From assembly GCA_959604475.1 (NCBI GenBank), contig CAUHBX010000086.1, positions 1 to 5,414 on the forward strand: 5,414 bases of DNA, read 5' to 3'. The notes beneath the pieces are model-generated. The model saw nothing but the letters and a program-made list of their open reading frames with translations, was not told the DNA's origin and did no database searches. Source of the DNA: an uncultured Eubacteriales bacterium (GTDB lineage: Bacteria > Bacillota > Clostridia > Lachnospirales > Anaerotignaceae). This document shows positions 1 to 5,414 of the stretch, piece by piece. The first letter of the stretch is position 1. The number at the start of each line of letters is the position of its first letter. The translations under genes and the position numbers were made by a program.

Positions 1-461
1 CATTTAAACATCTTTTCCATAGCCAGTTTTGTTTCCCCGTAGGGATTAGTAGGCTCTGTCCTGTCGCTTTCCATTATTGGGACTCGTTCAGGCTCCCCAT
101 AGGTAGCCGCCGTAGAAGAGAATACTATTTTATCTACGCCGTTTTCAACCATGCTTTCCAGAAGCGTTCTAGTACCACAGAGGTTATTCTTATAATATTT
201 AAGAGGTTTTGTTACACTCTCGCCCACAAGGGAGTACGCCGCAAAATGGATTACAGCGTCAATTTTTTCCGTTGAAAAGAGAGTATCTAAAAAATCTTTA
301 TCGCTTATATCACCTTTATAAAATCTTGCCCTTTTATCAACAGCCATTTCAAATCCTGTAACAAGGCTGTCCGCTACTACAACATCTGTCCCCTCATCAC
401 AAAGCGCCTTTACAGTATGCGAGCCTATATATCCCGCACCTCCAAGTACTAAAACCGTCAT
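1..461 (-). CDS. galE: UDP-glucose 4-epimerase, N-terminal part (cut by window edge)
   Basis: Partial gene; 153 codons are visible and the C-terminal half lies beyond base 1. GalE interconverts UDP-galactose and UDP-glucose with bound NAD+ in the cytoplasm, the last step of the Leloir pathway. The translation opens [16 protein letters not shown], the Rossmann glycine-rich NAD-binding loop at residues 7-13. It continues with Asp51-Ile52 (adenine side), HFAA at 72-75, NN at 92-93 and SSTAATYG at 115-122. The short-chain dehydrogenase catalytic pair is NPYGETK with Tyr141 and Lys145. Leu replaces the more usual Thr before GGAGYIG, a variant I recall from other Firmicutes GalE proteins. The ATG at 461 was chosen because it puts [10 protein letters not shown] at the usual distance from the N-terminus and lies 10 bases after AAGGAG. 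An in-frame GTG at 470 overlaps the galK stop but is too close to that Shine-Dalgarno. The frame is open throughout. Confidence 0.96.
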   Translation of the reverse strand, partial: MTVLVLGGAGYIGSHTVKALCDEGTDVVVADSLVTGFEMAVDKRARFYKGDISDKDFLDTLFSTEKIDAVIHFAAYSLVGESVTKPLKYYKNNLCGTRTLLESMVENGVDKIVFSSTAATYGEPERVPIMESDRTEPTNPYGETKLAMEKMFK

Positions 462-466
462 ATCCG

Positions 467-1726
467 TCACTCTCCTTCTGTCAGCTCAGCACCGCCTACA
501 TTTCGTATCGAAAGTATGTGGCAGCTTCCCTCTCCTACAGTTTGTTCTATCCCTCTTTTAAATTCTTCAAGCATATCATTTGGCACAAAGGCCTGCACAG
601 TTCCCGCAAAACCTCCTCCATGTACGCGATACGCGCCTCTGCCGTTCAATATTATATCGCACATTGCAAGTGTATAAGCTACCTCCTGATGGACACTGCT
701 TCCGGGCACTGTAACATTTTGCAGATACATAAAGCTGGAACATCCCGATTCTATAATAACATTTAAAAAACTGTCAAAATCTCCGCTTTCCAGAAGTTCT
801 GCCTCCTTTACGGCCCTTTCATTGTCCCTTAAAAAGTGAATTGCCCTTAAAACGCCTCTGTCACCGGCTTGTTTTCTGACATCAGACATATTTTTAAATA
901 TTTCATCAATTGTTGTTTCTCTCAAAAACTCTTTTCCGACAGTATTTGCGGCCATTTTCATTTCTTTCGGTATAGACGCGTATTCATCCGTTAAATCCGA
1001 ATGGTCTGCCCCTGAGTCTATAATGCATAAGGAGTAGCCTGTTTTAGAAAAATTAAAGTCCAGCTTTTTTACAATAGGATTTGCCGTATCCGCAAAGTCA
1101 ATAGCAACAACCCCACCGACAGATGAAGCGGTCTGGTCCATTAAACCGCTTGGCTTGCCAAAAAATACATTTTCTGCATACTGTCCTATCTGGGCTATTT
1201 TTACCGGGTCTATTTTGCCGCAGCAAAAAAGGCCATTCATAATAGTGCCTGCTATAATTTCAAATGCCGCAGATGATGATAAGCCGCTTCCCTTAAGCAC
1301 ATTTGAAATCATAAACGCATCAAAGCCTCTAATGTTATAGCCCATTTCTATAAGACTTGAGGCAACCCCTCGTATAAGCGCTGCAGAGGTATTCCTTTCG
1401 CTTTCCTTTGGGGAAAGCATATTAAGGTCTATGGTTTCCATCTCATATCCCTCTGAAAGAATACGTATACTATCTGTTCCGTTTTCTCTTACAGCCGCCA
1501 GTATATCCAAATCAATTGCAGCGGCTAAAACACAGCCGTGCTGATGGTCGGTATGGTTCCCTCCTATTTCCGTTCTTCCCGGGGCCGTAAAAACTCTTGG
1601 TTCGCCAGAACCGAACGTATTTTTAAATCCACTAATAACATTTTTCACCCTTTTTCTATAGAAATCAGGATTTTGGGCAAAGCCGGGATAAATCTCTTCA
1701 AGCCTGCTGTCTGTTACTTTATACAT
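467..1726 (-). CDS. galK: Galactokinase (GHMP kinase family)
   Basis: GalK phosphorylates alpha-D-galactose at O1 with ATP, the first committed Leloir step, in the cytoplasm. The 419 residues are longer than E. coli GalK (about 382), mostly from an N-terminal extension of roughly 20 residues. Visible motifs are the galactokinase signature [17 protein letters not shown] (48-64), the GHMP ATP-binding loop [11 protein letters not shown] (146-156), [13 protein letters not shown] (190-202) with the predicted catalytic Asp197, and the C-terminal GHMP motif [13 protein letters not shown] (368-380). Signature 1 differs from the classical GRVNLIGEHTDY: Asn stands where Glu normally contacts the sugar, and Ser replaces Cys in the usual GxxCGxMDQ. 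I recall this form from many clostridial proteins annotated as galactokinase. The ATG at 1726 follows AGGAGGA by 4 bases, and the Shine-Dalgarno begins just after the stop of orf79 (12-base gap). Flanking mglBAC and galE support galactose as substrate, although a related sugar kinase of the GHMP family cannot be excluded from sequence alone. Confidence 0.95.
   Translation of the reverse strand: MYKVTDSRLEEIYPGFAQNPDFYRKRVKNVISGFKNTFGSGEPRVFTAPGRTEIGGNHTDHQHGCVLAAAIDLDILAAVRENGTDSIRILSEGYEMETIDLNMLSPKESERNTSAALIRGVASSLIEMGYNIRGFDAFMISNVLKGSGLSSSAAFEIIAGTIMNGLFCCGKIDPVKIAQIGQYAENVFFGKPSGLMDQTASSVGGVVAIDFADTANPIVKKLDFNFSKTGYSLCIIDSGADHSDLTDEYASIPKEMKMAANTVGKEFLRETTIDEIFKNMSDVRKQAGDRGVLRAIHFLRDNERAVKEAELLESGDFDSFLNVIIESGCSSFMYLQNVTVPGSSVHQEVAYTLAMCDIILNGRGAYRVHGGGFAGTVQAFVPNDMLEEFKRGIEQTVGEGSCHILSIRNVGGAELTEGE
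468..479 (-). promoter_or_regulatory. galE ribosome binding site inside the galK 3' end
   Basis: Read on the minus strand, AGAAGGAGA (479-471) lies in the last codons of galK, followed by GTGACGGAT and the ATG of galE at 461. The site is therefore translated as part of galK. The in-frame GTG at 470-468 overlaps the galK TGA (469-467), but leaves only one base after GGAG, so the ATG is the better start. The arrangement points to translational coupling of galE to galK. Confidence 0.7.
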
Positions 1727-1738
1727 ATTATCCTCCTG

Positions 1739-1978
1739 TTATCTGGTCAGTATGCCTATTATTATGCACATAATCAAAATTATTACCAATACTATAACGA
1801 CCCTGTCCATTGTTTTAAGGGATACATTAATGTGTGAATAAAGGCCTTCCTTCATTCCAGTAACCTTTTTATCTATTTCGCTGAGCTTTCTTTCCTTTTT
1901 TTCAAGCTCCTGCTCCCTTTTTTCCAATTCAGCTTCTCTTTTATCCAGTTCCTCATCAGTAAGCCTGTTATCTTCCAT
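1739..1978 (-). CDS. Small coiled-coil protein with C-terminal membrane anchor, function unknown
   Basis: I do not recognise this 79-residue protein. Residues 8-44 are extremely rich in Glu, Lys and Arg and predict a continuous helix, with Leu at 11, 18, 25 and 32, Val at 39 and Leu at 46, an exact seven-residue spacing. The other core position is mostly Glu, so it may be a weak coiled coil or a charged single helix. Residues 60-77 (VVIVLVIILIMCIIIGIL) form one strong membrane span followed only by Thr-Arg. This gives a tail-anchored layout with the helix probably cytoplasmic. There is no signal peptide or catalytic motif. It is likely a real gene: the start has AGGAG 7 bases upstream, the stop lies 12 bases before galK, and the frame fills the space between mglC and galK. 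A structural or scaffold role at the membrane next to the Mgl transporter is speculation from position only. It sits immediately after a terminator-like hairpin, so its expression probably depends on readthrough. Confidence 0.8.
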   Translation of the reverse strand: MEDNRLTDEELDKREAELEKREQELEKKERKLSEIDKKVTGMKEGLYSHINVSLKTMDRVVIVLVIILIMCIIIGILTR

Positions 1979-1989
1979 TTTTTTGCTCC

Positions 1990-2040
1990 TTAAAAAAATC
2001 CCGTCGGAATATCGAATATTCCGACGGGAAGTGATGTCAT
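1990..2040 (-). CDS. Possible 16-codon leader peptide spanning the terminator
   Basis: An ATG at 2040-2038 opens a frame that reads MTSLPVGIFDIPTGFF and stops at TAA (1992-1990). AGGA lies 9 bases before the ATG, an acceptable ribosome binding site. The frame crosses both arms of the terminator stem and its T run. The last base of its stop codon is the first base of the AGGAG of orf79. A ribosome translating it would unfold or block the hairpin and finish in position to hand over to orf79. The peptide contains no obvious run of one regulatory amino acid. It is short enough to be chance, so this is a candidate only. It matches no leader peptide I know. Confidence 0.3.
   Translation of the reverse strand: MTSLPVGIFDIPTGFF
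1992..2029 (-). terminator. Intrinsic terminator / attenuator between mglC and orf79
   Basis: Bases 1999-2012 and 2016-2029 are perfect reverse complements, giving a 14-bp stem with a 3-base loop (2013-2015). On the minus strand the stem is followed at once by seven T residues (1998-1992). This is the classical rho-independent terminator layout for transcripts coming from mglC. The T run ends against the Shine-Dalgarno of orf79 (AGGAG, 1990-1986), so no promoter fits between terminator and gene. Either mglBAC transcripts partly read through into orf79-galK-galE, or termination is regulated. On the plus strand no T run follows the stem, so it acts in one direction. Confidence 0.88.
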
Positions 2041-2065
2041 CAAGAATATTCCTACATGAATATTC
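2014..2065. repeat. Three copies of the palindrome GAATATTC
   Basis: GAATATTC occurs at 2014-2021, 2044-2051 and 2058-2065. The first copy lies within the terminator stem-loop. The other two form the arms of a separate inverted repeat, AGAATATT (2043-2050) and AATATTCT (2059-2066) with an 8-base loop. Because the unit is self-complementary, any copy in the RNA can pair with any other, so alternative folds compete. They could equally be DNA operator half-sites near the candidate promoter. The region is AT-rich, so some chance recurrence is possible. Confidence 0.55.
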
Positions 2066-2090
2066 TAATACAATTATTACTTCTTAGCAA
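2062..2090 (-). promoter_or_regulatory. Candidate sigma-A promoter overlapping the mglC 3' end
   Basis: On the minus strand TTGCTA (2090-2085, 4 of 6 against TTGACA) and TAGAAT (2067-2062, 5 of 6 against TATAAT) are separated by exactly 17 bases. Transcription would start near 2055. The leader would be about 77 bases and would contain the short frame and the terminator before orf79. The -35 box lies in the last sense codons of mglC. AT-rich sequence yields such matches by chance, so this is a moderate candidate. Confidence 0.4.
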
Positions 2091-3090
2091 TATACTTACG
2101 TACGTCGATGGCAACCGCAAGTATTATTATAACACCCTTAATTATAAACTGAAGATAAGGATTTATCTGCAGATAATAAAGACTGTAGTTAATAACCTGA
2201 AGCGTTATAACACCAATCAGTATACCTCCGATTGTACCGACACCGCCGCTGAACGATACACCGCCAATAACGCAGCCGCTCATCGCGTCAAGCTCATAGT
2301 TAAGGCCTGTCTGCGTTGTAACCGACTGAACACGTCCCGCCTCAAGGAAAGCTGCAATACCATATAGAATACCTGCAACAACGTAGATAAGCATAATGCT
2401 TTTAGTTACGTTAACACCGGATACTGCGGCAGCCTCTTTGTTGCCGCCGATAGCAAACATGTTTTTTCCAAGTGTTGTTTTATTCCAAACAAACCACATT
2501 ATAATCGCAGCAATTGCAAAGAATATTACAAGGTGGGGAACAGGGCCTATCTTTCCGTTTACAAGGTCAATATATCTCTGGTCAAGGCTGGCAAGAGGCT
2601 GTGCTCCGCCCTTCTGGCTGTCGATGTAAAGACAGAGTACTCCGTAAGCAATAAGCTGTGTGCCAAGTGAAATGATAAAGGCATGCATATGAAGCTTAGC
2701 CACACCAAAACCGTTTAAGAGGCTGAACGCCACACATACGGCAATGGAGATTAAAAGCGGAATAAGCATATTGATTGGCTCCGTAATCTGCGGGTACATA
2801 CGTGATGCGTATGTTACACTCTGCAGGAGCGAGGCGGATATAGCTGCGCCGCAGCCCAGCACACGTCCAGCCGAAAGGTCAGTACCCGCAAGAACTATTA
2901 GCCCTGCAACGCCAAGCGCCATTATTCCTCGCGTAGAAGCCTGTGCTAATATCTTCCAAAAGTTATTCATTGAAACGAAGGAGCGGTCCGCAATGATAAC
3001 GCCTATAATCATGATACCAAGAATAATATAAAGGGCGTAATCAAGCAATATCTCCTTCCATGTTCTTTTATCTTTTACAGATGTCGCCAT
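2077..3090 (-). CDS. mglC: Galactose/methyl-galactoside ABC transporter permease
   Basis: MglC is the integral membrane channel of the galactose/glucose importer and works as a dimer with MglA. At 337 residues it matches E. coli MglC (336). Hydrophobic spans occupy much of the chain, for example about 18-34, 55-68, 107-129, 135-153, 186-202, 231-248, 285-308 and 315-330. Recognisable MglC blocks are GVAGLIVLAGTDLSAGR (60-76), the cytoplasmic coupling region WNKTTLGKNMFAIGGN (202-217) followed by EAAAVSGVNV, the stretch from YELDA through GGVSFSGGVGT (265-286), and NPYLQFIIKG near the C-terminus. These resemble MglC more than RbsC or XylH. The ATG at 3090 has AAGGAGGGG 5 bases upstream, overlapping the mglA stop (12-base gap), so mglA and mglC are cotranscribed. 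The last codons may also carry the -35 box of a promoter for the downstream genes. Confidence 0.96.
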   Translation of the reverse strand: MATSVKDKRTWKEILLDYALYIILGIMIIGVIIADRSFVSMNNFWKILAQASTRGIMALGVAGLIVLAGTDLSAGRVLGCGAAISASLLQSVTYASRMYPQITEPINMLIPLLISIAVCVAFSLLNGFGVAKLHMHAFIISLGTQLIAYGVLCLYIDSQKGGAQPLASLDQRYIDLVNGKIGPVPHLVIFFAIAAIIMWFVWNKTTLGKNMFAIGGNKEAAAVSGVNVTKSIMLIYVVAGILYGIAAFLEAGRVQSVTTQTGLNYELDAMSGCVIGGVSFSGGVGTIGGILIGVITLQVINYSLYYLQINPYLQFIIKGVIIILAVAIDVRKYIAKK

Positions 3091-3102
3091 AGTTTCCCCT
3101 CC

Positions 3103-4614
3103 TTAAATATACATGGCCGCAAGGCGCATGATATCTTCCTGTGTTGCACTTTCTCCGTCCAATATGCCAGCCAGATGTCCGTTTGACATTACCGCAATAC
3201 GGTTACAAATTCCCAGAAGCTCTGACATCTCGCTGGATACCATTATTACGCCCTTGCCCTCATTGGCAAGGTTTATAATAAGCTGGTAAATCTCATATTT
3301 AGCGCCTACGTCTATACCCCTTGTAGGCTCGTCTAAAAGGAGAATTTCCGGTGACGTTAAAAGCCATCGTCCGAATATTACCTTCTGCTGGTTTCCTCCG
3401 GAAAGAGACCTGATTTGAGTTCTTTGAGAAGGCGTTTTAACACGCATACTCTCGATTACCCAGCCTGTGTCCTTTGTCATTTTCTTGTTTGAAAGCAGGG
3501 GACCTCTTCTGTATGCCTTAATATTAGCGATAACGGAGTTAAATGAAATATTCATTACCGGGAATATTCCTGTAGCCCTTCTTTCCTCTGTGAGAAGAGC
3601 AAAGCCATTTTTTATGGCTATACGGCTGTCCCTGTTGTTAACAGGTTTACCATTAAGAATTACCTCTCCGCTCTCTCTATGTGCTACTCCGAATATAGTT
3701 TCCAAAAGCTCAGTTCTTCTGCTTCCGACCAAACCTGCTATTCCCAATATCTCACCCTTTTTAAGGTCAAAGCTTACATCTATACACGAGGGCATATATT
3801 TTCCTGTAAGGTGTTTAACCTCAAGCATTACATCGCCCGGTATGTTGGTTTTTGGAGGAAAGCGGTTTGTTAGGTCACGTCCTACCATAAGCTTAATAAT
3901 TTTATCTGTCGTTAAATTATCGGCTGTCTCGGTAGCTATCCATTTTCCATCACGCATTATAGTAACTTCGTCTGAAATACGAAGAATTTCTTCCATCTTA
4001 TGACTTATATAAACCACTGCCACATTCCTGTCCCGCAGTTTATTTATAATTTTAAATAAGTGCTCTACTTCTTCTTCCGTTAGGGATGAAGTAGGCTCGT
4101 CCAAAACAAGTATTTTGGCATTATAGGAAACCGCCTTAGCAATTTCAACCATTTGTCTCTGGCTTACTGAAAGCTTGCCGATTATGATTTTCGGGTCAAC
4201 CGGAATTTCAAGCTCGCCAAAAACCTCCTTAGTCTGTTCATACATCTTTTGATGGCTGACAAAACCAAATTTTTTCGGAAAACGTCCAAGCCAGATATTT
4301 TCCATAACACTTCTTTTTAATACCTGATTAAGTTCCTGATGAACCATTGCAACCCCATTGTCAAGGGCATTTTTCGGTCCCGCAAAATGTGTTTCAACCC
4401 CATCGATAAGTATACTTCCCGAATCTTCTTTATAAACTCCGAAAAGACACTTCATAAGCGTTGATTTACCTGCCCCGTTTTCGCCCATAAGCGCGTGTAC
4501 CGTACCCGGTCTTAATTTAAGCTGGGCATGGTCCAGTGCCTTTACGCCGGGGAATTGTTTCTCGATGTCTATCATTTCAAGTACGAATTCTTTACCTGCC
4601 ACCGAAATCACCAC
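3103..4614 (-). CDS. mglA: Galactose/methyl-galactoside ABC transporter ATP-binding protein (tandem ATPase)
   Basis: MglA hydrolyses ATP at the inner face of the membrane to drive galactose/glucose import through MglC. The 503 residues are close to E. coli MglA (506) and contain two fused nucleotide-binding domains. Domain 1 has Walker [10 protein letters not shown] (44-52), Q-loop Gln93, signature LSVSQ (148-152), Walker B ILVLDEP (168-174) and switch His205. Domain 2 has a degenerate Walker [10 protein letters not shown] (294-302), signature LSGGNQQ (404-410) and Walker B ILLLDEP (424-430). It lacks the switch His (SSEMSE, 460-465). This asymmetry is normal for the sugar importer (CUT2) family and is not decay. 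The start is not ATG: tandem GTG codons stand at 4614 and 4611. The GTG at 4611 is better spaced from AGGAAG (4621-4616), so the protein may begin one residue later. An ATG at residue 14 would remove conserved N-terminal sequence. It is separated from mglB by 118 bases with a hairpin, and from mglC by 12. Confidence 0.96.
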   Translation of the reverse strand: MVISVAGKEFVLEMIDIEKQFPGVKALDHAQLKLRPGTVHALMGENGAGKSTLMKCLFGVYKEDSGSILIDGVETHFAGPKNALDNGVAMVHQELNQVLKRSVMENIWLGRFPKKFGFVSHQKMYEQTKEVFGELEIPVDPKIIIGKLSVSQRQMVEIAKAVSYNAKILVLDEPTSSLTEEEVEHLFKIINKLRDRNVAVVYISHKMEEILRISDEVTIMRDGKWIATETADNLTTDKIIKLMVGRDLTNRFPPKTNIPGDVMLEVKHLTGKYMPSCIDVSFDLKKGEILGIAGLVGSRRTELLETIFGVAHRESGEVILNGKPVNNRDSRIAIKNGFALLTEERRATGIFPVMNISFNSVIANIKAYRRGPLLSNKKMTKDTGWVIESMRVKTPSQRTQIRSLSGGNQQKVIFGRWLLTSPEILLLDEPTRGIDVGAKYEIYQLIINLANEGKGVIMVSSEMSELLGICNRIAVMSNGHLAGILDGESATQEDIMRLAAMYI

Positions 4615-4615
4615 G

Positions 4616-4621
4616 CTTCCT
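4616..4621 (-). promoter_or_regulatory. mglA ribosome binding site before tandem GTG starts
   Basis: AGGAAG (4621-4616) is the only purine-rich match upstream of mglA. It leaves 1 base before the GTG at 4614 and 4 bases before the GTG at 4611, or 6 counted from AGGA. The second GTG is thus the likelier start. The weaker site and the GTG start contrast with the strong AGGAGG-type sites of mglC, galK and orf79, and suggest that the ATPase is made at a lower rate. Confidence 0.5.
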
Positions 4622-4679
4622 AAACTTTAAAGTGATAATAACTGTCATAATATCCCGCATTAACCGTTAATTAAAGGAA

Positions 4680-4706
4680 GGCACAGCAGTTAACAACCGC
4701 TGCGCC
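4680..4706 (-). terminator. Hairpin between mglB and mglA (partial terminator or mRNA stabiliser)
   Basis: On the minus-strand RNA, GGCGCAGCGG (4706-4697) pairs with CUGCUGUGCC (4689-4680) over 10 positions, two of them G-U. One extra A-U pair closes a 5-base loop. It is followed by UUCCUUUAAUU, which is only moderately U-rich, so full termination is unlikely. Stem-loops after the binding-protein gene are well known in ABC sugar operons: they stabilise the upstream message or end part of the transcripts, so that much more binding protein than ATPase is made. The rest of the 118-base spacer contains the small palindrome TTAACCGTTAA (4660-4670) and no convincing promoter. Confidence 0.6.
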
Positions 4707-4732
4707 GTAAATTTCAATAAATCCGTTAAATT

Positions 4733-5413
4733 TTATGCTGTATAAGGAGCATAAGGTATACGAACTGCAACCCCTGTGTCATCAAGTACATAGTCTGTAC
4801 CAGCAAGGAAGTCCTCGCCTGCCGCTGCGTTAAGAGCTACCGCTGCAATCGCATTGCCCATAGCGTCGCCGTCCTGAAGAACAGTTGCACTCATTGTTCC
4901 CTTTGCAATTGCATCTTTAGCTGCATCTGTCGCGTCAACACCGATTACAGGTATAAATTTGTCTCCGCCTTCTACATTATAGCCAATGTTTGAAAGGGCA
5001 GCGATACATCCGATAGCCATACCGTCGTTGTTAGCAACAACAAGCTCAATTTTTCCTTCGTTAGCTGCAAGGAGTGCTTCCATAGCTCTCTGTGCCTGCT
5101 CTGTATCCCAGTTACATACCTGAATTTCACCGATACGTTCCATTGTGCAGCCGTTCGCTTCAGCCTGCTCTACAGAATACTGTGTACGAGCAATAGCTTC
5201 AGGGTTATCAGGCTCGCCCTGGAACATTACATACTGGATTGCTCCGTCGCCGTTGATATCATATTCGGGGTGAGCGTCAAAGAGGTCTTTGATTATATCT
5301 CCCTGCATTTTACCAGCGTCAGCTGCGTTTGTTCCGATAAATATTGATTTGTCATAAGATTTAACTACTTCTGTGTCAGGCTCCCTATTAAAGAAGATAG
5401 TAGGAATACCAGC
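4733..5413 (-). CDS. mglB: Galactose/glucose-binding protein, C-terminal part (cut by window edge)
   Basis: Partial gene: 226 codons plus a TAA stop; the signal peptide and first lobe lie beyond the window. The frame is open to the edge, so the internal ATG at 5308 is not the start. MglB binds galactose/glucose outside the membrane and delivers it to MglC. In the visible numbering, FFNREP (7-12), the EF-hand-like calcium loop DINGDGAIQ (52-60) with its distant ligand Glu123, QGEP (65-68), Arg76, Trp102, ANND (127-130) with Asn129, and GVD (158-160) with Asp160 align with E. coli MglB. The calcium site is diagnostic for galactose-binding proteins as against ribose-binding ones. Three sugar-contact positions differ from E. 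coli by my alignment: His152 is Asn70, Asp154 is Glu72 and Asn256 is Gln180. Ligand preference may therefore be shifted. Loss of the first-lobe sequence prevents a firmer call on ligand. Confidence 0.93.
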   Translation of the reverse strand, partial: AGIPTIFFNREPDTEVVKSYDKSIFIGTNAADAGKMQGDIIKDLFDAHPEYDINGDGAIQYVMFQGEPDNPEAIARTQYSVEQAEANGCTMERIGEIQVCNWDTEQAQRAMEALLAANEGKIELVVANNDGMAIGCIAALSNIGYNVEGGDKFIPVIGVDATDAAKDAIAKGTMSATVLQDGDAMGNAIAAVALNAAAGEDFLAGTDYVLDDTGVAVRIPYAPYTA

Positions 5414-5414
5414 T

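Noticed and set aside
1979..2076. A riboswitch or T-box in the mglC-orf79 spacer
   Set aside because: At 98 bases, with only two hairpins and no T-box or known aptamer motif visible, there is no support for a described riboswitch class. A catabolite-response element was also sought by eye and not found.
3700..3740. Defective second Walker A of MglA as a sign of decay
   Set aside because: A degenerate P-loop in the second ATPase domain is usual in MglA/RbsA-type sugar importers; all other motifs are intact.
3467..4003. A 178-codon open frame on the plus strand, with others at 518-766, 1155-1340, 1538-1837, 2056-2367, 2396-2629, 2744-3031 and 3679-3873
   Set aside because: All lie opposite convincing minus-strand genes (galK, mglC, mglA). 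They have no recognisable motifs and are explained as shadows of the coding frames.
2077..4614. Assignment of the transporter as ribose (Rbs) or xylose (Xyl) type
   Set aside because: The calcium-binding loop of the binding protein, the MglC-specific blocks and the adjacent galK and galE favour the galactose type.
4615..4732. A promoter for mglA in the mglB-mglA spacer (TATTAT near 4645)
   Set aside because: No reasonable -35 element lies at the right distance. The match is expected by chance in AT-rich DNA, and cotranscription with mglB is the simpler reading.
4733..5308. A complete short binding protein starting at the ATG at 5308
   Set aside because: The frame stays open to the window edge and the upstream 35 codons carry conserved MglB sequence (FFNREP and after). 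The ATG is therefore internal and the gene is simply truncated by the window.

Overview
The window holds one co-directional block of galactose genes, all on the minus strand. In transcription order (high to low coordinates) these are: the 3' end of mglB (periplasmic-type galactose/glucose-binding lipoprotein), mglA (double-domain ABC ATPase), mglC (permease), a 79-residue coiled-coil/single-span membrane protein of unknown function, galK (galactokinase) and the 5' part of galE (UDP-glucose 4-epimerase). Both ends are cut by the window: mglB lacks its N-terminus and galE lacks its C-terminal half. No RNA gene, mobile element, CRISPR array or origin was found, and no gene-free stretch exceeds about 120 bases.

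The organism is most likely a Gram-positive, low-to-moderate GC anaerobe of the Clostridia, plausibly Lachnospiraceae. The signs are strong AGGAGG-type ribosome binding sites before most genes, moderately AT-rich codons, a GalE of the Firmicutes type ([10 protein letters not shown] opening) and a GalK of the type with [13 protein letters not shown] in signature 1. This placement is inference from recalled family features, not a database match.

Layout: 5413-4733 mglB end; 4732-4615 spacer with a hairpin; 4614-3103 mglA; 3090-2077 mglC, 12 bases after mglA; 2076-1979 a 98-base spacer that is the most structured part of the window; 1978-1739 orf79; 1726-467 galK, 12 bases after orf79; 461-1 galE, 5 bases after galK.

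Logic: MglB captures galactose/glucose outside the membrane, MglC forms the channel and MglA powers import. GalK phosphorylates galactose to galactose-1-phosphate. GalE regenerates UDP-glucose from the UDP-galactose made by GalT. galT is not in the window and may lie beyond galE.

The point of greatest interest is the mglC-orf79 spacer. It contains a perfect 14-bp stem followed by seven T residues, which is a textbook intrinsic terminator. The terminator ends exactly where the ribosome binding site of orf79 begins. A candidate promoter overlaps the end of mglC upstream of it, and a 16-codon open frame with its own plausible ribosome binding site runs straight through the terminator stem and stops on the first base of orf79's Shine-Dalgarno. 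The sub-region also carries three copies of the palindrome GAATATTC. Together these suggest that the transport half and the catabolic half of the locus are separated by a conditional terminator (attenuator). That is a hypothesis from sequence only.
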